Origin: Ilex aquifolium
Lineage: Eukaryota; Streptophyta; Magnoliopsida; Aquifoliales; Aquifoliaceae
Direction: 5' to 3'
Length of the DNA stretch: 64,000 nt
Assembly (NCBI GenBank): GCA_951799425.1
Contig: OX637403.1
Location: 22,844,811 to 22,908,810, forward strand
The position numbers and the translations under genes are program-made. The stretch's first letter is position 1, and each line of letters starts with the position of its first letter. The notes under the pieces are model-generated. The model did not search any database. It had not been told where the DNA came from and saw only the letters and a list, made by a program, of their open reading frames with translations. Shown here in pieces: positions 34,301-45,360 of this stretch.

Positions 34301-35506
34301 GTTCACCTATTTCGGTTGGTATGTTTCCAGATATCAGATTTGGTCCTATTGAAACCTGGTAAGCTTCGAAAAGTTTACTATTGATTTAGGTAAAACCCCT
34401 ACTAAATTGTTGCCACCAAAGGCTAGTAAATCTAATTCGGTACAATTGGTCAAGGAGGACAAAAACCTCAAGTCATCAGCTTCCCCATTTCCAAGTTGAT
34501 TACTATCAAGCATTAGCCGCCCTAGGCTTTGCAGCCTTTCAAAGCTAGGTACTTTTCCAGTAAAGCCATTTGCACTGAACTCGAGCATCTTAAGCAGCGA
34601 GGAGTTAGTTAATGAATCAGGTAAAGATCCTGTCAATTTATTTTCTGCAATATTGAGCCATCGGAGACCAGGAAGATTTATGCCTGTATCTGATGGAAGA
34701 TCTCCTTCTATTTGATTCTGGGGACAATCAATCGTAAACAGAGATGATAAATTGAAAACTGAAGGAGGAATAGTACCAGACAGGTTATTTAACCCAAAGA
34801 TAAGACTTTTTAGGATTGTCAACCGGCCCAGAGTATCTGGAATTCTTCCCTGGAAATGATTTCTTGACAAAGATACTGTTTGAAGGGCTGAAAAGTTCCC
34901 AAGGAATGACGGTATCTCTCCTGTTAGATGGTTTAAGTATATATAAATAAATTGAAGCTTCAATAGAGATTGGAATTCCATTGGAATCCTTCCCACAAGA
35001 TTATTCCCACCCAAATGAAGTATTACAAGATTCAAGCATCTCGATATATTGGCTGGAATTTCACCTGAAAAGGAATTGTTATCAAGACTTAAAACCCTCA
35101 AACTTGACAACCATCCAATTTCTTGAGGGATTTTGCCCATGAAGCTATTCCCATCAAGTTCAAGATTCTGAAGAAAAGTCAGGTTACCAACTGCAGGCGA
35201 TAATGCACCACTTAAACTCATTGATGACAGTCTGATCGCGATGACTCTATGATATCTTCGACCACAAATTATGCTTGCCCAGTTGCAAAAATGGATGGAT
35301 TCATTCCATGATGTCGTGACTAGAGTCGGGTTAGAGGTTAGTTTAGCCTTGATTGACAGCAATGCGAGGTGATCCGTGTTGTTGCTGGCAAACATGGAGG
35401 TGGCTAAGGAGGAATGTAAGTTGTGAATCAAGAAGAAGAAGGAGAGGAATGGATAAATGGAAATTGACCCAGAAAGCGCTGACTTCATTAGTTTGAGAAA
35501 CAACAT
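31360..35506 (-). pseudogene. LRR receptor-like kinase, subfamily XII type, pseudogene
   Basis: Membrane receptor kinase of the At3g47570/EFR/XA21 group, which usually senses microbial patterns. From 35506: hydrophobic signal peptide, N-cap ending NWASIICGRR, many LRRs (L..L.L..N.L.G.IP), a transmembrane stretch near 33500, then a kinase: ATP loop IGLGKFSSVYKG (third Gly is Ser), VAVKVLNL with the lysine, HCDLKPSNVLL (non-RD), DFGLAKF, GTIGYAAP. Exon 1 ends in CCGG|GTAACT at 32783; exon 2 begins after TGCAG at 31763 (ENGMGCEVSTSGDVYSYG), the family's usual split, with a 1.02-kb intron. Breaks: a frameshift near 34360, TAA near 34197, TAG near 34114 and TAA at 31552-31554. Beyond the last stop the frame continues (CLISIFMIGIACSMELPSKR) to a normal end at 31360. 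Length without breaks fits the usual ~1000 residues. Confidence 0.92.
31764..32782 (-). other. Intron of the LRR-kinase pseudogene
   Basis: GT at 32782-32781 (CCGG|GTAACT) and AG at 31765-31764 (TGCAG|AGAATGG). The joined codon is GAG, giving APE-NGMGCE, which is kept in phase. Family members have an intron at this exact place. The intron includes non-coding sequence of possible repeat origin near 32090-32340. Confidence 0.85.
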
Positions 35507-36179
35507 TGACTACTTTTTCCACTATGAAAGAAACTGAAACGAAACAAAAATAGTGAACGTTGAAGAAGTGGAGAGTACACATTGACCTGGGAGTTTAAGT
35601 GAATTGAAGTTTACAAAAGATGCTCTGCAGACCAACGAAAGCTGTAAGTTGTTGGAGGCCGGTAGAAAGATACAGTGGCCATCTAAAACCCAAATGGAGA
35701 ACAACACGGGAATAAAATTCAAGCTTCCGGAGATGGTGATTGATGGTGGGGCTATGCTTTGTTTAATCATCCGTTGAACTGGAGCTTTTGGAAGGATGTC
35801 CGCAACACCAATCGCACCAATCTCTCTCTCTCTCTCTTCCATGAACAACGCCTTCGTCTCTTTTCCCCTCTTTCTCCTCTCCCTCCTCTCTGCGGTGCGC
35901 AAACTAGTCCACAATCCCCCTTTCCGCTAAAAACCCTTCTCAATTCCATCACAGAAACACCCCAATCTATCTCTGTCCTTCAACGAGTACCAACAATAAT
36001 GAACACCCCAACCCTCTCGTTCCCTCTTTGTCCTCTCTCTCTCTCTCTCTCCTCTTTGGCAGTCCACCAAAACCCTTCTCAATTCCATCACCCAACTGTT
36101 GAAATTAATAAGAGCAACGCTGCATGGTTAAAAGGTTTCAAAATCATTTTTTTAAAGAAAAATGTTATTTAAATTTAAA
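35507..36179. other. Upstream region of the LRR kinase, CT-rich
   Basis: Contains two CT microsatellites (35820-35840, 36028-36052) and a ~20-bp duplicated phrase CCCTTCTCAATTCCATCAC near 35933 and 36073. No TATA box stands out. Overlapping ORFs on both strands here follow from the CT repeats. Confidence 0.5.
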
Positions 36180-36815
36180 ATATTCATATGATTTATTGAT
36201 TTATAATTATCGGTGAAGAGGGTGTCTCTTAATATGACACGCGTACTTGCATTTAATGAATCCACGTGAGCAAAATAAGACCAGTCATGTGATTGAGACA
36301 TAAATTATATATTAAGTTGACAGTCTGAGACCGAACAGATCAAAGAGCTCGATAATAAATAGAAGAGCTCGATCCTCATCATGACCGAGCTGTTTGGAAT
36401 GATAAATGAAGACCTATAATTCAGGCATTCTGACTAAGCAAATGGGAAAAATTATAGGAACGGCAGGAGGAATTGCTGGAGAAATATCAACAACTTCCCA
36501 ACTAGAGCCACCTGATTTGACAAAGGTATACTACCTTGAATCGAAAATCATGGAAACCCTAACTGAATAGTGATCTATAAAAAGCACAAGGAGCCAGGGT
36601 GAAAAGGTAAGCTGAACTCTCCCTATCTATTGACATTTCATTCGAATCCATTACTGACTTAAGCATCGGAGTGCCTTCGATCGAAGCCCTTCGATCTTAG
36701 GTAGTTTGTTCGTTTTGCAGGAAAGAGGCTGGGAGGTTACATTCAGAAAAAACTCAATATCAGAAATACCAAACTTTTATTCCAATTAGAGGTAATCATA
36801 TTTTTGCCTTTTACA
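36180..36815 (+). mobile_element. Probable 5' LTR of a truncated gypsy element
   Basis: Ends ...TTTTACA just before TGCGCCGTCTGTGGGAA, a phrase that typically follows the 5' LTR in this plant gypsy group. It contains TATAAAAA at 36576 and ACTTAAGCATCGGAGTGCC near 36655, similar to TTTAAGCATCAGAGTTCC in the LTR at 60191. The left boundary is a guess, since no second LTR is present to compare. Confidence 0.55.
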
Positions 36816-36859
36816 TTTTTTGCGCCGTCTGTGGGAAAAGATCGAAACAAAAAGCCACA

Positions 36860-38403
36860 ATGTCAAGACTTAGAAGTGCCATCGGACCACCTGTAGGCAG
36901 TTTTGCCTTGGGGAATTCTGATCCAGTGTCATTTCCATCTAACAACAACGTCAGGTTGCAGGTGGATAAAAGCCCATCTGGACCTTGCGAGGATGACGAG
37001 GTATCCTCAAGTTTCAAACCCAACAGGAACCTGAACGAAAAAGGTGAAGACCGTGGTGAATCCCTCCATGCCGAGGGGGAAAACCACTCCTTGGCAAAGT
37101 TGGTCCAATCGCTACAGGATCGACTCGATGCGCATGATAAATTATTCAAGAAATCCTATGCCAGGGAAAAGGACATGATAAAAGAGAACGAAGAATTGAA
37201 ATCCAAGCTGAAGGAGATGACCAAGAACGAGATACGTGAAAGGGAAAGCCAACGAGAAAGTCCCGAAAGGAAACGTGACAGAACCAAAGATGCTGATGAT
37301 GATAAGTACAAACAAAAAAGACCTCAGGCCTTGGAAGAAGACTCCTGGAAGCAGTTCATCACCGAAGAACTCAACAACCGCTTAAAGAGGCCTGAGCAGA
37401 AATCGGCTAGGGACCTAGCCAGAAAAGCAACAAGAGAGTATGGAGACGGTTCGGAGTCATCTCTTTTCGCTCTGTGGATTGAAAGGGGGCGAAGCCCGAG
37501 CAAGTTCACTGTCTCGAACTTCAAGTTGTACGATGGAAAGACTGATCCATCCTCACACATCAGAGAAACGAGCCGCTGCTCTGCACCATCTTTCCCAGCA
37601 GCCTCAAGGAGTCGGCTATGAAGTGGTTCGAAAGTTTGTCGAAGGGATCGATAGACGGTTGGTCACATTTAGCCGAGCAGTTCACAGCTCGATTCATTAC
37701 AAGCAGTAAACAGCCCAAAGATGTCGGGGCTTTGCTGACACTAAAGAAGCGAAGTAACGAGACTTTGTGAGAGTACGCTCATCGCTATTGGGAGACGATG
37801 AATGAGGTGGAAGCTTGCAACCCCGAAATTGCAGTGGCATCCTTCAAAATCGGGTTGCCAAAAGAGAACCCCTTGTATCAATCTCTCACTAGGAGGCCTG
37901 CCACAGACCTGGAAGAGCTGATGGCGAGAATCGAGAAATATGCTAAGGTCGATGACAACTTATCCAGGGATGTTGGGAAGGATCATCAAGGTAGAAGACA
38001 GTTAGGTCGTGATAATCAAACCGAACCGAGCAGAGACGGAGGAAGGAAGAAAGAGAAGAAAGGATTTCCCCTAAAATCCCCCTTTATTGGGGTAAATACA
38101 GTGTTCAAGGAGCCGATATATAAGATATTGACTTAGATAAAAGGAAAGTCATTTTTCAAGTGGCCCAATAAGCTAGCAGGGGATCCTTCAAAGAGGAATC
38201 CTAATTTAAGATATTCATATCATTGAGATATAGGTCACATGACCGAAAATTGCCGATCTTTGAAGCAGCATTTGGAGGAACTGGTCCAGGCTGGACATCT
38301 CGCCGAGTACATTGAGGACGGTGCAAGAACCGATAGAGGAAGGACCGAGCCAAGAGGAGACCAGACCACAATAGCGGGGGTAATAGATGTAATCCACGCT
38401 ACA
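36860..38403 (+). pseudogene. gag: Gypsy gag, truncated at a junction with a hAT
   Basis: ATG 36860 starts an N-terminal region with a charged coiled coil (about residues 75-145), followed by FKLYDGKTDPSSHI, MKWFESLS, WSHLAEQFTARF and PATDLEELMARIEKYAK, i.e. the retrotransposon gag domain. It continues through FKEPIYKILT and HMTENCRSLKQHLEEL, a decayed zinc-knuckle region. Breaks: a small deletion/frameshift near 37560, TGA at 37768-37770 and stops near 38134 and 38224. Similarity ends at about 38403, where minus-strand hAT sequence begins. No pol follows. Related to the gag at 60940-62362. Confidence 0.8.
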
Positions 38404-40097
38404 ACATTTGAGATCCAAATAATATTGTTTTAAACTATCATTGGTCAATGATTTTAATTTTTCTAAGTTAAATAAAAAACCAAAAATATTTTCGTACTTT
38501 TGTAATTGTTCAAATCTATTCTTTAGTGAAGAAATAGCTTGATCAATTATATATGTAAAATAATCAATTCTAAAAGATTATTCAATAGATTGTGTTATCT
38601 CATCATCAACATTTTCATCAAATTTTTTTTTTCTACGAACTCTACGTTTTTCACGAAATATAGGTTCTATACCCATTTCACATGCAAACTCTTTAGATGA
38701 AATCATAGCATTTGTAAATCCACTTTCTCTATATTTTTCAAAAAAGAAATGAGACTTTTTAATTGATCTATATCAATATCAATGTACATGTCTTTTGATT
38801 GTAAATATTTACTAACTAAATTGACGGAAAATAAAATATTATTCCAAATAGTCATGCCCAATAAGAATTCAAAATTCTCAATCTCATATGTTGCTAAACA
38901 AGTAGCTTCACTCCTTGTTTTAAGATCTTCACTAGTTTCCGCTAATTGCAACAATGCACCTCTTATTCTTGGAGCTTGAAATCTTATTGTTTTAACACTT
39001 TCAATACAACTTTCCCAACGTGTTTGTGATAATGACTTAAGAGTTAAACCTTGAATATTATCTTATAAAATTTTCCATCGTTTTGTGGAAGAGGAAAATA
39101 ATGAATATATACGTTGTACTATTCCAAAAAATGATATAGCCTTGGGACAAGAGTTAGCCATATCACAAAGTATTAGATTTAAATTATGACAACCACATGT
39201 TTTGTAAAATGCTCTAGGATTTATATTGAGTAGTCTTTTTTGTACACCTCAATGTTTTCCTTTCATATTAGACCCATTATCATATCCTTGTCCTTGTACA
39301 TCATTAATATCTAGTTCAAGATTACTTATTACATCTATAAGTTTATCAAATAAACATTTTTCACTCGTATCATCTACTTTAATAAACTCTAAAAAATATT
39401 CTTCTATTTTTATTGGACTTATTGTAATATCTACGCATCATAATATGAGAGACATTTGTTCTTGATGACTTGCATCGGGAGTACAATCTAGTATGATTGA
39501 ATAATATGTCACTTCTTTAACTTTTTTAATAATATTGCTTCTTATTTCATTTCCAAACAAACTTATCGATTCATTTTGTATGTTATGTCCACGATAATGG
39601 TTATGAATTCTATCTTGTTGAATACAACGAACGTGTTATTGCATTATCAGATCAAATTCCGCAATCATTTCAATTAAACTTAAAAAATTGCCATTATTTC
39701 TTGATATATCTTTTCATTTTTTCCCTGAAAAACTAAATTATTTTTACCAAGATTCTTTACAACGACAATAATTCTTACTAATACATTTTGTCAATATTCA
39801 TTCTCTCTATTAATTTGTTCTTTGATACTTTTATCAATTGTTTTATTTAGTTGTAATCTTGTTTCTAATTCAATCCAAGTATTCATATTAATTATATGCT
39901 CATTAGTTCTTTCATGATTTTTAAGCTTAACACCAGTATTTCTCCAATCTTTTGTTTATTCATTAGTTAGTTTACTTGTAGAATAATTCATATTGAATAA
40001 CTTTCAACAAAAACAAAATATTTTATCCAAATATTTTGAATATACTAGCCATCTTCTATCTATCAAGTGTTTCTCCATTTGTTAATTTGCGAATATA

Positions 40098-43000
40098 CAA
40101 AGAAGGGATTTATGGGCTCATTTGACTGGGCTACCAGTTTCTAATGCTCCTTGGATGGTGGTGGGTGACTTCAATACAATCGTCTCATCAGCGGAAAGAA
40201 AAGGTGGTGCGGTTCCAAGTTTGTCAATTATGAGCGAATTTACTGATTTTATAAGCTCTATGGGTTTGCAAGACTGTGGGTATGTAGGCTCTACTTTTAC
40301 ATGGTGCAATAACCATCAAGGTAGAACACGAATGTGGCAGAGACTGGATAGGGCGTTGGTGAGTGTGGAATGGAGAAGTAGATTTGTAAGTACTGTTGTT
40401 GAACATGCTGGCATAGTAAAGTCTGATCATTGCCCTTTAATTATTAAATTCTCGGAGATAGATTCTCAAGTAAGGATTTCTTATTTCAAATTTCAAAACA
40501 TGTGGGTTGAGCATCCTGGATTTATGAAGTTGGTAGAGTTTTATTGGCCTGCAAATTATTCGTCTAACCCTGTTGAGAATTTCTTTTTGAAACTTAGAAC
40601 TTTGAAGTTTCAGTTAAGAAGATGGAATAAGGACACTTTTGGTAATGTTTTTGAGAATATAAAACGGTTGGAGAGGAGTTTGGTCCAGGCTGAATTGCAA
40701 GTGGAAAGATCGGATACAGAAGCCAATTACATGGCTTTATTGGAAGTAAGAAAGGATCTGGAACAAGCTTTGAGGATTGAGGAGATATTTTGGAAGCAGA
40801 GAGCTAATGTAAAATGGGCTATGGAGGGAGAAAGAAATACTAAATTGTTTCATGCTATGGCTAAAGGTAAAGCATCAAGGAATAGAGTTTCTAGAATTAA
40901 AGATTCAAATGAGAATTGGTTGGAGGACGATCAGGAAATTGTGGACTGTGCTGTGAGTTATTATTCAACATTATATTCTACTGAAACACATGTTATGGAG
41001 GAGGAGCTTTTTAACGTTATCCCCAGGATAGTGACTGAAGAGGACAATGCTTTACTGCTGTCCAATGTTACGTTGGAAGAGCTTAAGGAGACTGTTTTTG
41101 CGATGTCTATTTATAGCGCACCGGGACCAGATGGTTTTTCAGGACAATTTTTCCAGACTGCATGGGAGGTAATTAAAATGGATTTGTTATCTGCTGCTAA
41201 TTTTTTTATTCAAGGGGGAGAAATTCCCAGATCTGTGAATGCTACATTGTTATCCCTTATACCGAAGAAGGAAAACCCAGTTTCTTTTGATGAGTTTAGG
41301 CCGATAAGCTTATGCAATTTTGTGTATAAGGTTTTCACGAAGATTTTAGCTACTAGAATTGGGGAAGTTCTTCCTAAGATTATTTCAGAGGAGCAGCAAG
41401 GATTTGTGAAAGGGAGGAATATTGGGGACAGCATCGCTATGGCTCAGTTTATGGTGAATGAATTGGATAGGAAAGTGGAAGCAGGTAATATCATTGTCAA
41501 ATTGGATATGATGAAAGCATTTGATAGGTTAGAGTGGGATTTTTTACTGAAAACTTTAAGTAGTTTTGGTTTTTCTGCTGCATTCCAGAATGTCATTAGT
41601 AATTGTCTTCATAATCAGTTTGTGTCTTTGACTATCAATGGGGTTAGGCATGGTTTTTTCCAGAAGACAAGGGGCCTTAGACAAGGAGACCCAATTTCTC
41701 CTAGTCTATTTATTCTGGCAGAGGAGGTACTAAGCAGGGGAATGGTGGAGAGCTTTCACAAAGGGCTTATTAAACACTTTCACACAGGAAGAGGGGCAAG
41801 ATTTCTTAGTCACTTGCTATTTGCAGATGATACACTTGTCTTTTTAAAAGGGAATAAAAAGTCAAAGATAAATTTGCTGAAGTTTGTTGGAAGGTATGAA
41901 GAGGCGTCTGGACAAAAGGTGAATAAAGGAAAGAGTTCATTGTATTGCTCAGTTAAAATTCCGCAGGTTAGGCAGAATATGCTCTCACGGGTGGCAAATA
42001 TTCCTCTTAAACAGTGTCCTCTATCCTATTTAGGATGTCCAATTATTAAGGGAAGAGCTAAACTTATCTATTTTGAGGATCTACTCCAGAAGTTTCAAGC
42101 AAGGCTACAAGGTTGGTATACTAAACTCCTTTCGAATATGGGGAGGATAGTGTTGATACAGTCAGTTTTAAATTCCATGCCAATACATTTGTTAACATCA
42201 TTAAGTCTACCTAAAGGTATTATTTCAAGAATGAATTCAATCATGGCTTCTTTCCTATGGTCTGGAAAAGCAAATACCAGAAAGAGGCACTGGTGTTCAT
42301 GGAAAAATATTACCATGCCCAAAGAGGAAGGAGGTTTAGGATTTCGTAAGTTTGAGGAGGTACAGCAAGCATTTAGAATGAAGCAAGTATGGGGTTTGCT
42401 TAATGGGAAGTCTCTGTGGGCTAAATTCTTTGTGGATAAGTATTGTAATAAAGGCCATTTGTTGAGCAGTCCAAGACATAGTTATTCTAAGGTTCATAGA
42501 ATGCTATATCCGTGGTTTGAGGAGGTTGTCAATAATTCGTTAAAGTTGGTAGGTAGAGGAGATGAGGTGGATTTCTGGTGTGATAACTGGTCACAATTGG
42601 GACCACTAATTTATAGAGCTTCGTATGCTCCTTTGAATTTTCCCTGCCTTTCTCAGGTACTGGTTCAAGGCAGATGGGACTTTAATATGGTTAGACAACA
42701 TATGGATGAACAACTTATACAGGAGGTGGTAGCTTTGCAAATTGAATTGACAGAGAGGGGTGATCAACTTATTTGGCAACATACTACAAAAGGAAATTTC
42801 ACCATTAAATCAGCATGGAACCTAATACGAAGTGCAGGTCAACAAAATGTTCAGGCTTCTAATATATGGAAACAGGCTGCACCTCCAAGTGCACAGCTCA
42901 TTGGTTGGAAATTATTGCATAAGGCCTTACCTATGGATTCTACATTTCAGTCTATAGGGGTTGTTTTGGCTAGTAGGTGTGTTTTTTGCTCTAATAATTG

Positions 43001-43961
43001 TGAATCGGCTGCCCATATATTCATCAATTGTAAATATGCAATTTCTGTTTGGGAAGGGTTATCAAATCTATTGGGTATTCAACTTATTTCTCATGAAGGG
43101 CCTCTCACAAGGTTTATGAGGTTTGTCAGAATTTATAGGAAATCATCTATAACTCATTCTTTGTTGAGAGGTTTATCTCTGTTGGTCTACTGGCAGCTGT
43201 GGAGGGAAAGATGTAGAAGACTTTTTGAAGATAAGAAGTTACACTATTCTTCTCTGGTGAAGTCCATAATATACTTGTGGAAACTACAGATACATAATAT
43301 TAGTCCTAAAGCAGGGGAAACAGAGCATGATTTGATTTTGTTAGATGCCATTAATGTGAAGAGACCTGAGACAATTTCACGGCAAGTTAAATGGATTGCT
43401 TGGAGATTTCCAGCGGAGGGTATGCTTAAACTGAATATTGATGGAGCTTCGAAAGGGAATCCGGGGATGGCAGGAGGAGGAGTTATTCTAAGAAATTCTA
43501 CAGGGCAACTTGTTCTGGCAGGGTATTATTTTTATGGTCTTTGCTCTAGTATGGAGGCAGAGATGAGGGCCCTATTGGATGGATTAATAATGATAAGGGA
43601 TTTTGGATTGATGGAGTACTCATTTCTCATTGAGTCTGACTCTAAACTACTAGTGGACATGGTTAAGCATAACAGTCAGGCTTCTTGGAAATTCTGGAGT
43701 ATTATTCACCAAATTCGTTCTATTCTTAATAGTTTGGATTTTCAAATTCAGCATTCTTATCGTGAAGGTAATACAGTAGCAGATTCATTGGCTAATCAGG
43801 GCGTTTTGGCTAGAGCCTCATCCACTTTCTCGTCTTCAGACAGCCTTCCAGTTACTACTAGACTCTTAATGTTACAAGACAGGAGGCAAATCAGGAATCT
43901 TCGATTCAGACATCGAAAGACAAATCATTCAACTCACACAGCAAGATCGGAGGCAAATTAA
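40098..43961 (+). CDS. L1 ORF2 (endonuclease part, RT, RNase H), 5'-truncated
   Basis: One open frame of ~1287 codons runs from the insertion junction to TAA 43961; there is no real start because the 5' end was lost (translation is counted here from the junction). In order: C-terminal half of an apurinic-type endonuclease (VVGDFNTI, FTWCNN, KSDHCPL), reverse transcriptase (IPKKENP, FRPISLCN, LDMMKAFDRLEW at ~460, RGLRQGDPISPSLF, LLFADDTLVF at ~565), a zf-RVT zinc-binding region (ASRCVFCSNN..AAHIFINC), and RNase H at ~1100 (LNIDGASKGNPG, MEAEMRALL, ESDSKLL). RNase H after RT is typical of plant L1. These enzymes nick the target and copy the RNA in place. No stop breaks it, so insertion is recent, but the missing N-terminal nuclease residues make it unlikely to act alone. 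Confidence 0.93.
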   Translation, partial: QRRDLWAHLTGLPVSNAPWMVVGDFNTIVSSAERKGGAVPSLSIMSEFTDFISSMGLQDCGYVGSTFTWCNNHQGRTRMWQRLDRALVSVEWRSRFVSTVVEHAGIVKSDHCPLIIKFSEIDSQVRISYFKFQNMWVEHPGFMKLVEFYWPANYSSNPVENFFLKLRTLKFQLRRWNKDTFGNVFENIKRLERSLVQAELQVERSDTEANYMALLEVRKDLEQALRIEEIFWKQRANVKWAMEGERNTKLFHAMAKGKASRNRVSRIKDSNENWLEDDQEIVDCAVSYYSTLYSTETHVMEEELFNVIPRIVTEEDNALLLSNVTLEELKETVFAMSIYSAPGPDGFSGQFFQTAWEVIKMDLLSAANFFIQGGEIPRSVNATLLSLIPKKENPVSFDEFRPISLCNFVYKVFTKILATRIGEVLPKIISEEQQGFVKGRNIGDSIAMAQFMVNELDRKVEAGNIIVKLDMMKAFDRLEWDFLLKTLSSFGFSAAFQNVISNCLHNQFVSLTINGVRHGFFQKTRGLRQGDPISPSLFILAEEVLSRGMVESFHKGLIKHFHTGRGARFLSHLLFADDTLVFLKGNKKSKINLLKFVGRYEEASGQKVNKGKSSLYCSVKIPQVRQNMLSRVANIPLKQCPLSYLGCPIIKGRAKLIYFEDLLQKFQARLQGWYTKLLSNMGRIVLIQSVLNSMPIHLLTSLSLPKGIISRMNSIMASFLWSGKANTRKRHWCSWKNITMPKEEGGLGFRKFEEVQQAFRMKQVWGLLNGKSLWAKFFVDKYCNKGHLLSSPRHSYSKVHRMLYPWFEEVVNNSLKLVGRGDEVDFWCDNWSQLGPLIYRASYAPLNFPCLSQVLVQGRWDFNMVRQHMDEQLIQEVVALQIELTERGDQLIWQHTTKGNFTIKSAWNLIRSAGQQNVQASNIWKQAAPPSAQLIGWKLLHKALPMDSTFQSIGVVLASRCVFCSNNCESAAHIFINCKYAISVWEGLSNLLGIQLISHEGPLTRFMRFVRIYRKSSITHSLLRGLSLLVYWQLWRERCRRLFEDKKLHYSSLVKSIIYLWKLQIHNISPKAGETEHDLILLDAINVKRPETISRQVKWIAWRFPAEGMLKLNIDGASKGNPGMAGGGVILRNSTGQLVLAGYYFYGLCSSMEAEMRALLDGLIMIRDFGLMEYSFLIESDSKLLVDMVKHNSQASWKFWSIIHQIRSILNSLDFQIQHSYREGNTVADSLANQGVLARASSTFSSSDSLPVTTRLLMLQDRRQIRNLRFRHRKTNHSTHTARSEAN

Positions 43962-44986
43962 ATATATATGCAGATCAGATGTATTCACAGGCCTAGTCAT
44001 CCAAATGTCAGCACAAATAGTCATGTATGCAAAGAAGATCAAATCTCAGTCCGTTATACAGTTTCTTCTATATTACATGCCCATCCCTATTCTACAAAGA
44101 GGGATCTAATTTTTAGAAGCAAAGAAAATCAAGTGGAAAATATGGCAAGCACCTGTTTTTTTCTTCGGGTTCAAAGTCAAGGCTTCTGGTTCTCTTGGGA
44201 CAGCATCTTTGATTGGGATTCTTGTCTCATCAATCTCTCTGGCCTTTGCTGTATCAACATGACTTCTGGATATTCATCTTCCTCGCTGGCAGTCTCCATT
44301 GGATTCTTGGAGGCGTCTGGCAGCCTCCATTGGATTCTTGGAGGCTTTCTTTCTATTAGTGGTCTGTTTCGTGTTGCTTTTCACGTCTTAGACTGGTTTT
44401 GCTTTCTACGTTGATTAGTGATGGAGGAATATGGAGATGCTTTGTTCGGTCTCCCCTGATTTTTCCAGTTTGCCTTACAGTCCCTAGAAGGACCTTTGGT
44501 ATACAGAGGATCATCAGTCGGTTCAATTGTTTTATCAGATAGCATGTCTTCTGGATACAGCTTCCAAAACAGGCTGTTCACTTACCTTATCAGAGAGACT
44601 TATCACACAGCCAAGATAGACTCCCAGCTCAATCGTCTCACAGTGCAAGGGTCACTTAGCTGCTGCTTTCAGATCAATCGGCTCATTTCAAGCGGCTGCT
44701 CTTGCAGCTCATACATATTGCTCTTAGCTCAGCCCATAACTCATGCATGCTGCCCTTTTTCCTGTCCCAGCTGGAATTTCAAAAAGGCAGCATTAGTCAG
44801 AGTTATTTTAGGAATTCCATTTTCTAAAATAATTCCATATAAAATCATGCATTAGAATTTTCCTTTTTCTTTTTAATTGTAATTACATTGCATCGAGGGG
44901 TAAGTTCTCCTCCTTTAAGTGTAATTTAATCTTTTATCAATAAAATTCCCTCGCACTGTCGAGGTTTTACTAAAAAAAAAAAAAAA
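43962..44986 (+). other. LINE 3' untranslated region and poly-A tail
   Basis: No frame. It holds a 32-bp tandem duplication (CTCCATTGGATTCTTGGAGG at 44294 and 44326) and the conserved end CATCGAGGGGTAAGT...AATAAAATTCCCTCGCACTGTCGAGG, where the short inverted pair CCTCGCAC/GTCGAGG may form a hairpin recognised by the reverse transcriptase. The end recurs at 14090-14167. Confidence 0.8.
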
Positions 44987-45169
44987 AATTTGCGAATATA
45001 ATGTGTAGTGGAAAAATGTCTAGAGTGTTCATCTCGAGGAAAATCTAAATTATTATATCTAATTGGACCATTTTCTACTAATAAATCTCTTAATTTCGTA
45101 TCAATAGTTTCCCAATGACTTGGATCATAAATATTTATATGATTATAATCACTTGTTTCATTAAGATTT

Positions 45170-45360
45170 TGATTGTCTTCTATTTCATTATCTTTTATTT
45201 CACTATTTTCTTTTTCAATATTTTATATTTCATTATCCTCTATTTTATTATCTTTTACTTCAATATTTTCTACTTCAATATTTTTTATTTCATTATCTTC
45301 TATTTCATTATTTTTTATTTCAATATTTTCTATTTCAATATTTTTTATTTTATTCTCTCC
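45170..45360. repeat. 15-bp-based minisatellite in the hAT N-terminus
   Basis: On the minus strand, units like GAAATAGAAAATATT and GAAATAAAAAATAAT alternate about twelve times, encoding (EIENI/EIKNN/EIEDN) repeats in frame with the transposase. It also opens long Phe/Ile/Tyr-rich frames on the plus strand that are artefacts. Confidence 0.85.

Larger units (their letters stand above)
40098..44986 (+). mobile_element. L1 LINE, 5'-truncated, with intact ORF2 frame
   Basis: Flanked by a perfect 14-bp duplication AATTTGCGAATATA (40084-40097 and 44987-45000), ending in a 16-A tail. ORF1 and the start of the endonuclease are missing, the normal result of incomplete reverse transcription. Removing the insert rejoins the interrupted hAT transposase frame (HYIRK|LTNGE). 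Confidence 0.95.

Noticed and set aside
35522-36172. Overlapping ORFs on both strands upstream of the LRR kinase
   Set aside because: CT-microsatellite-driven openness; no domain and mutually overlapping on opposite strands.
43968-44855. ORFs downstream of the LINE ORF2
   Set aside because: They lie in the LINE 3' UTR and its internal duplication; no similarity to ORF1 or other proteins that I recognise.
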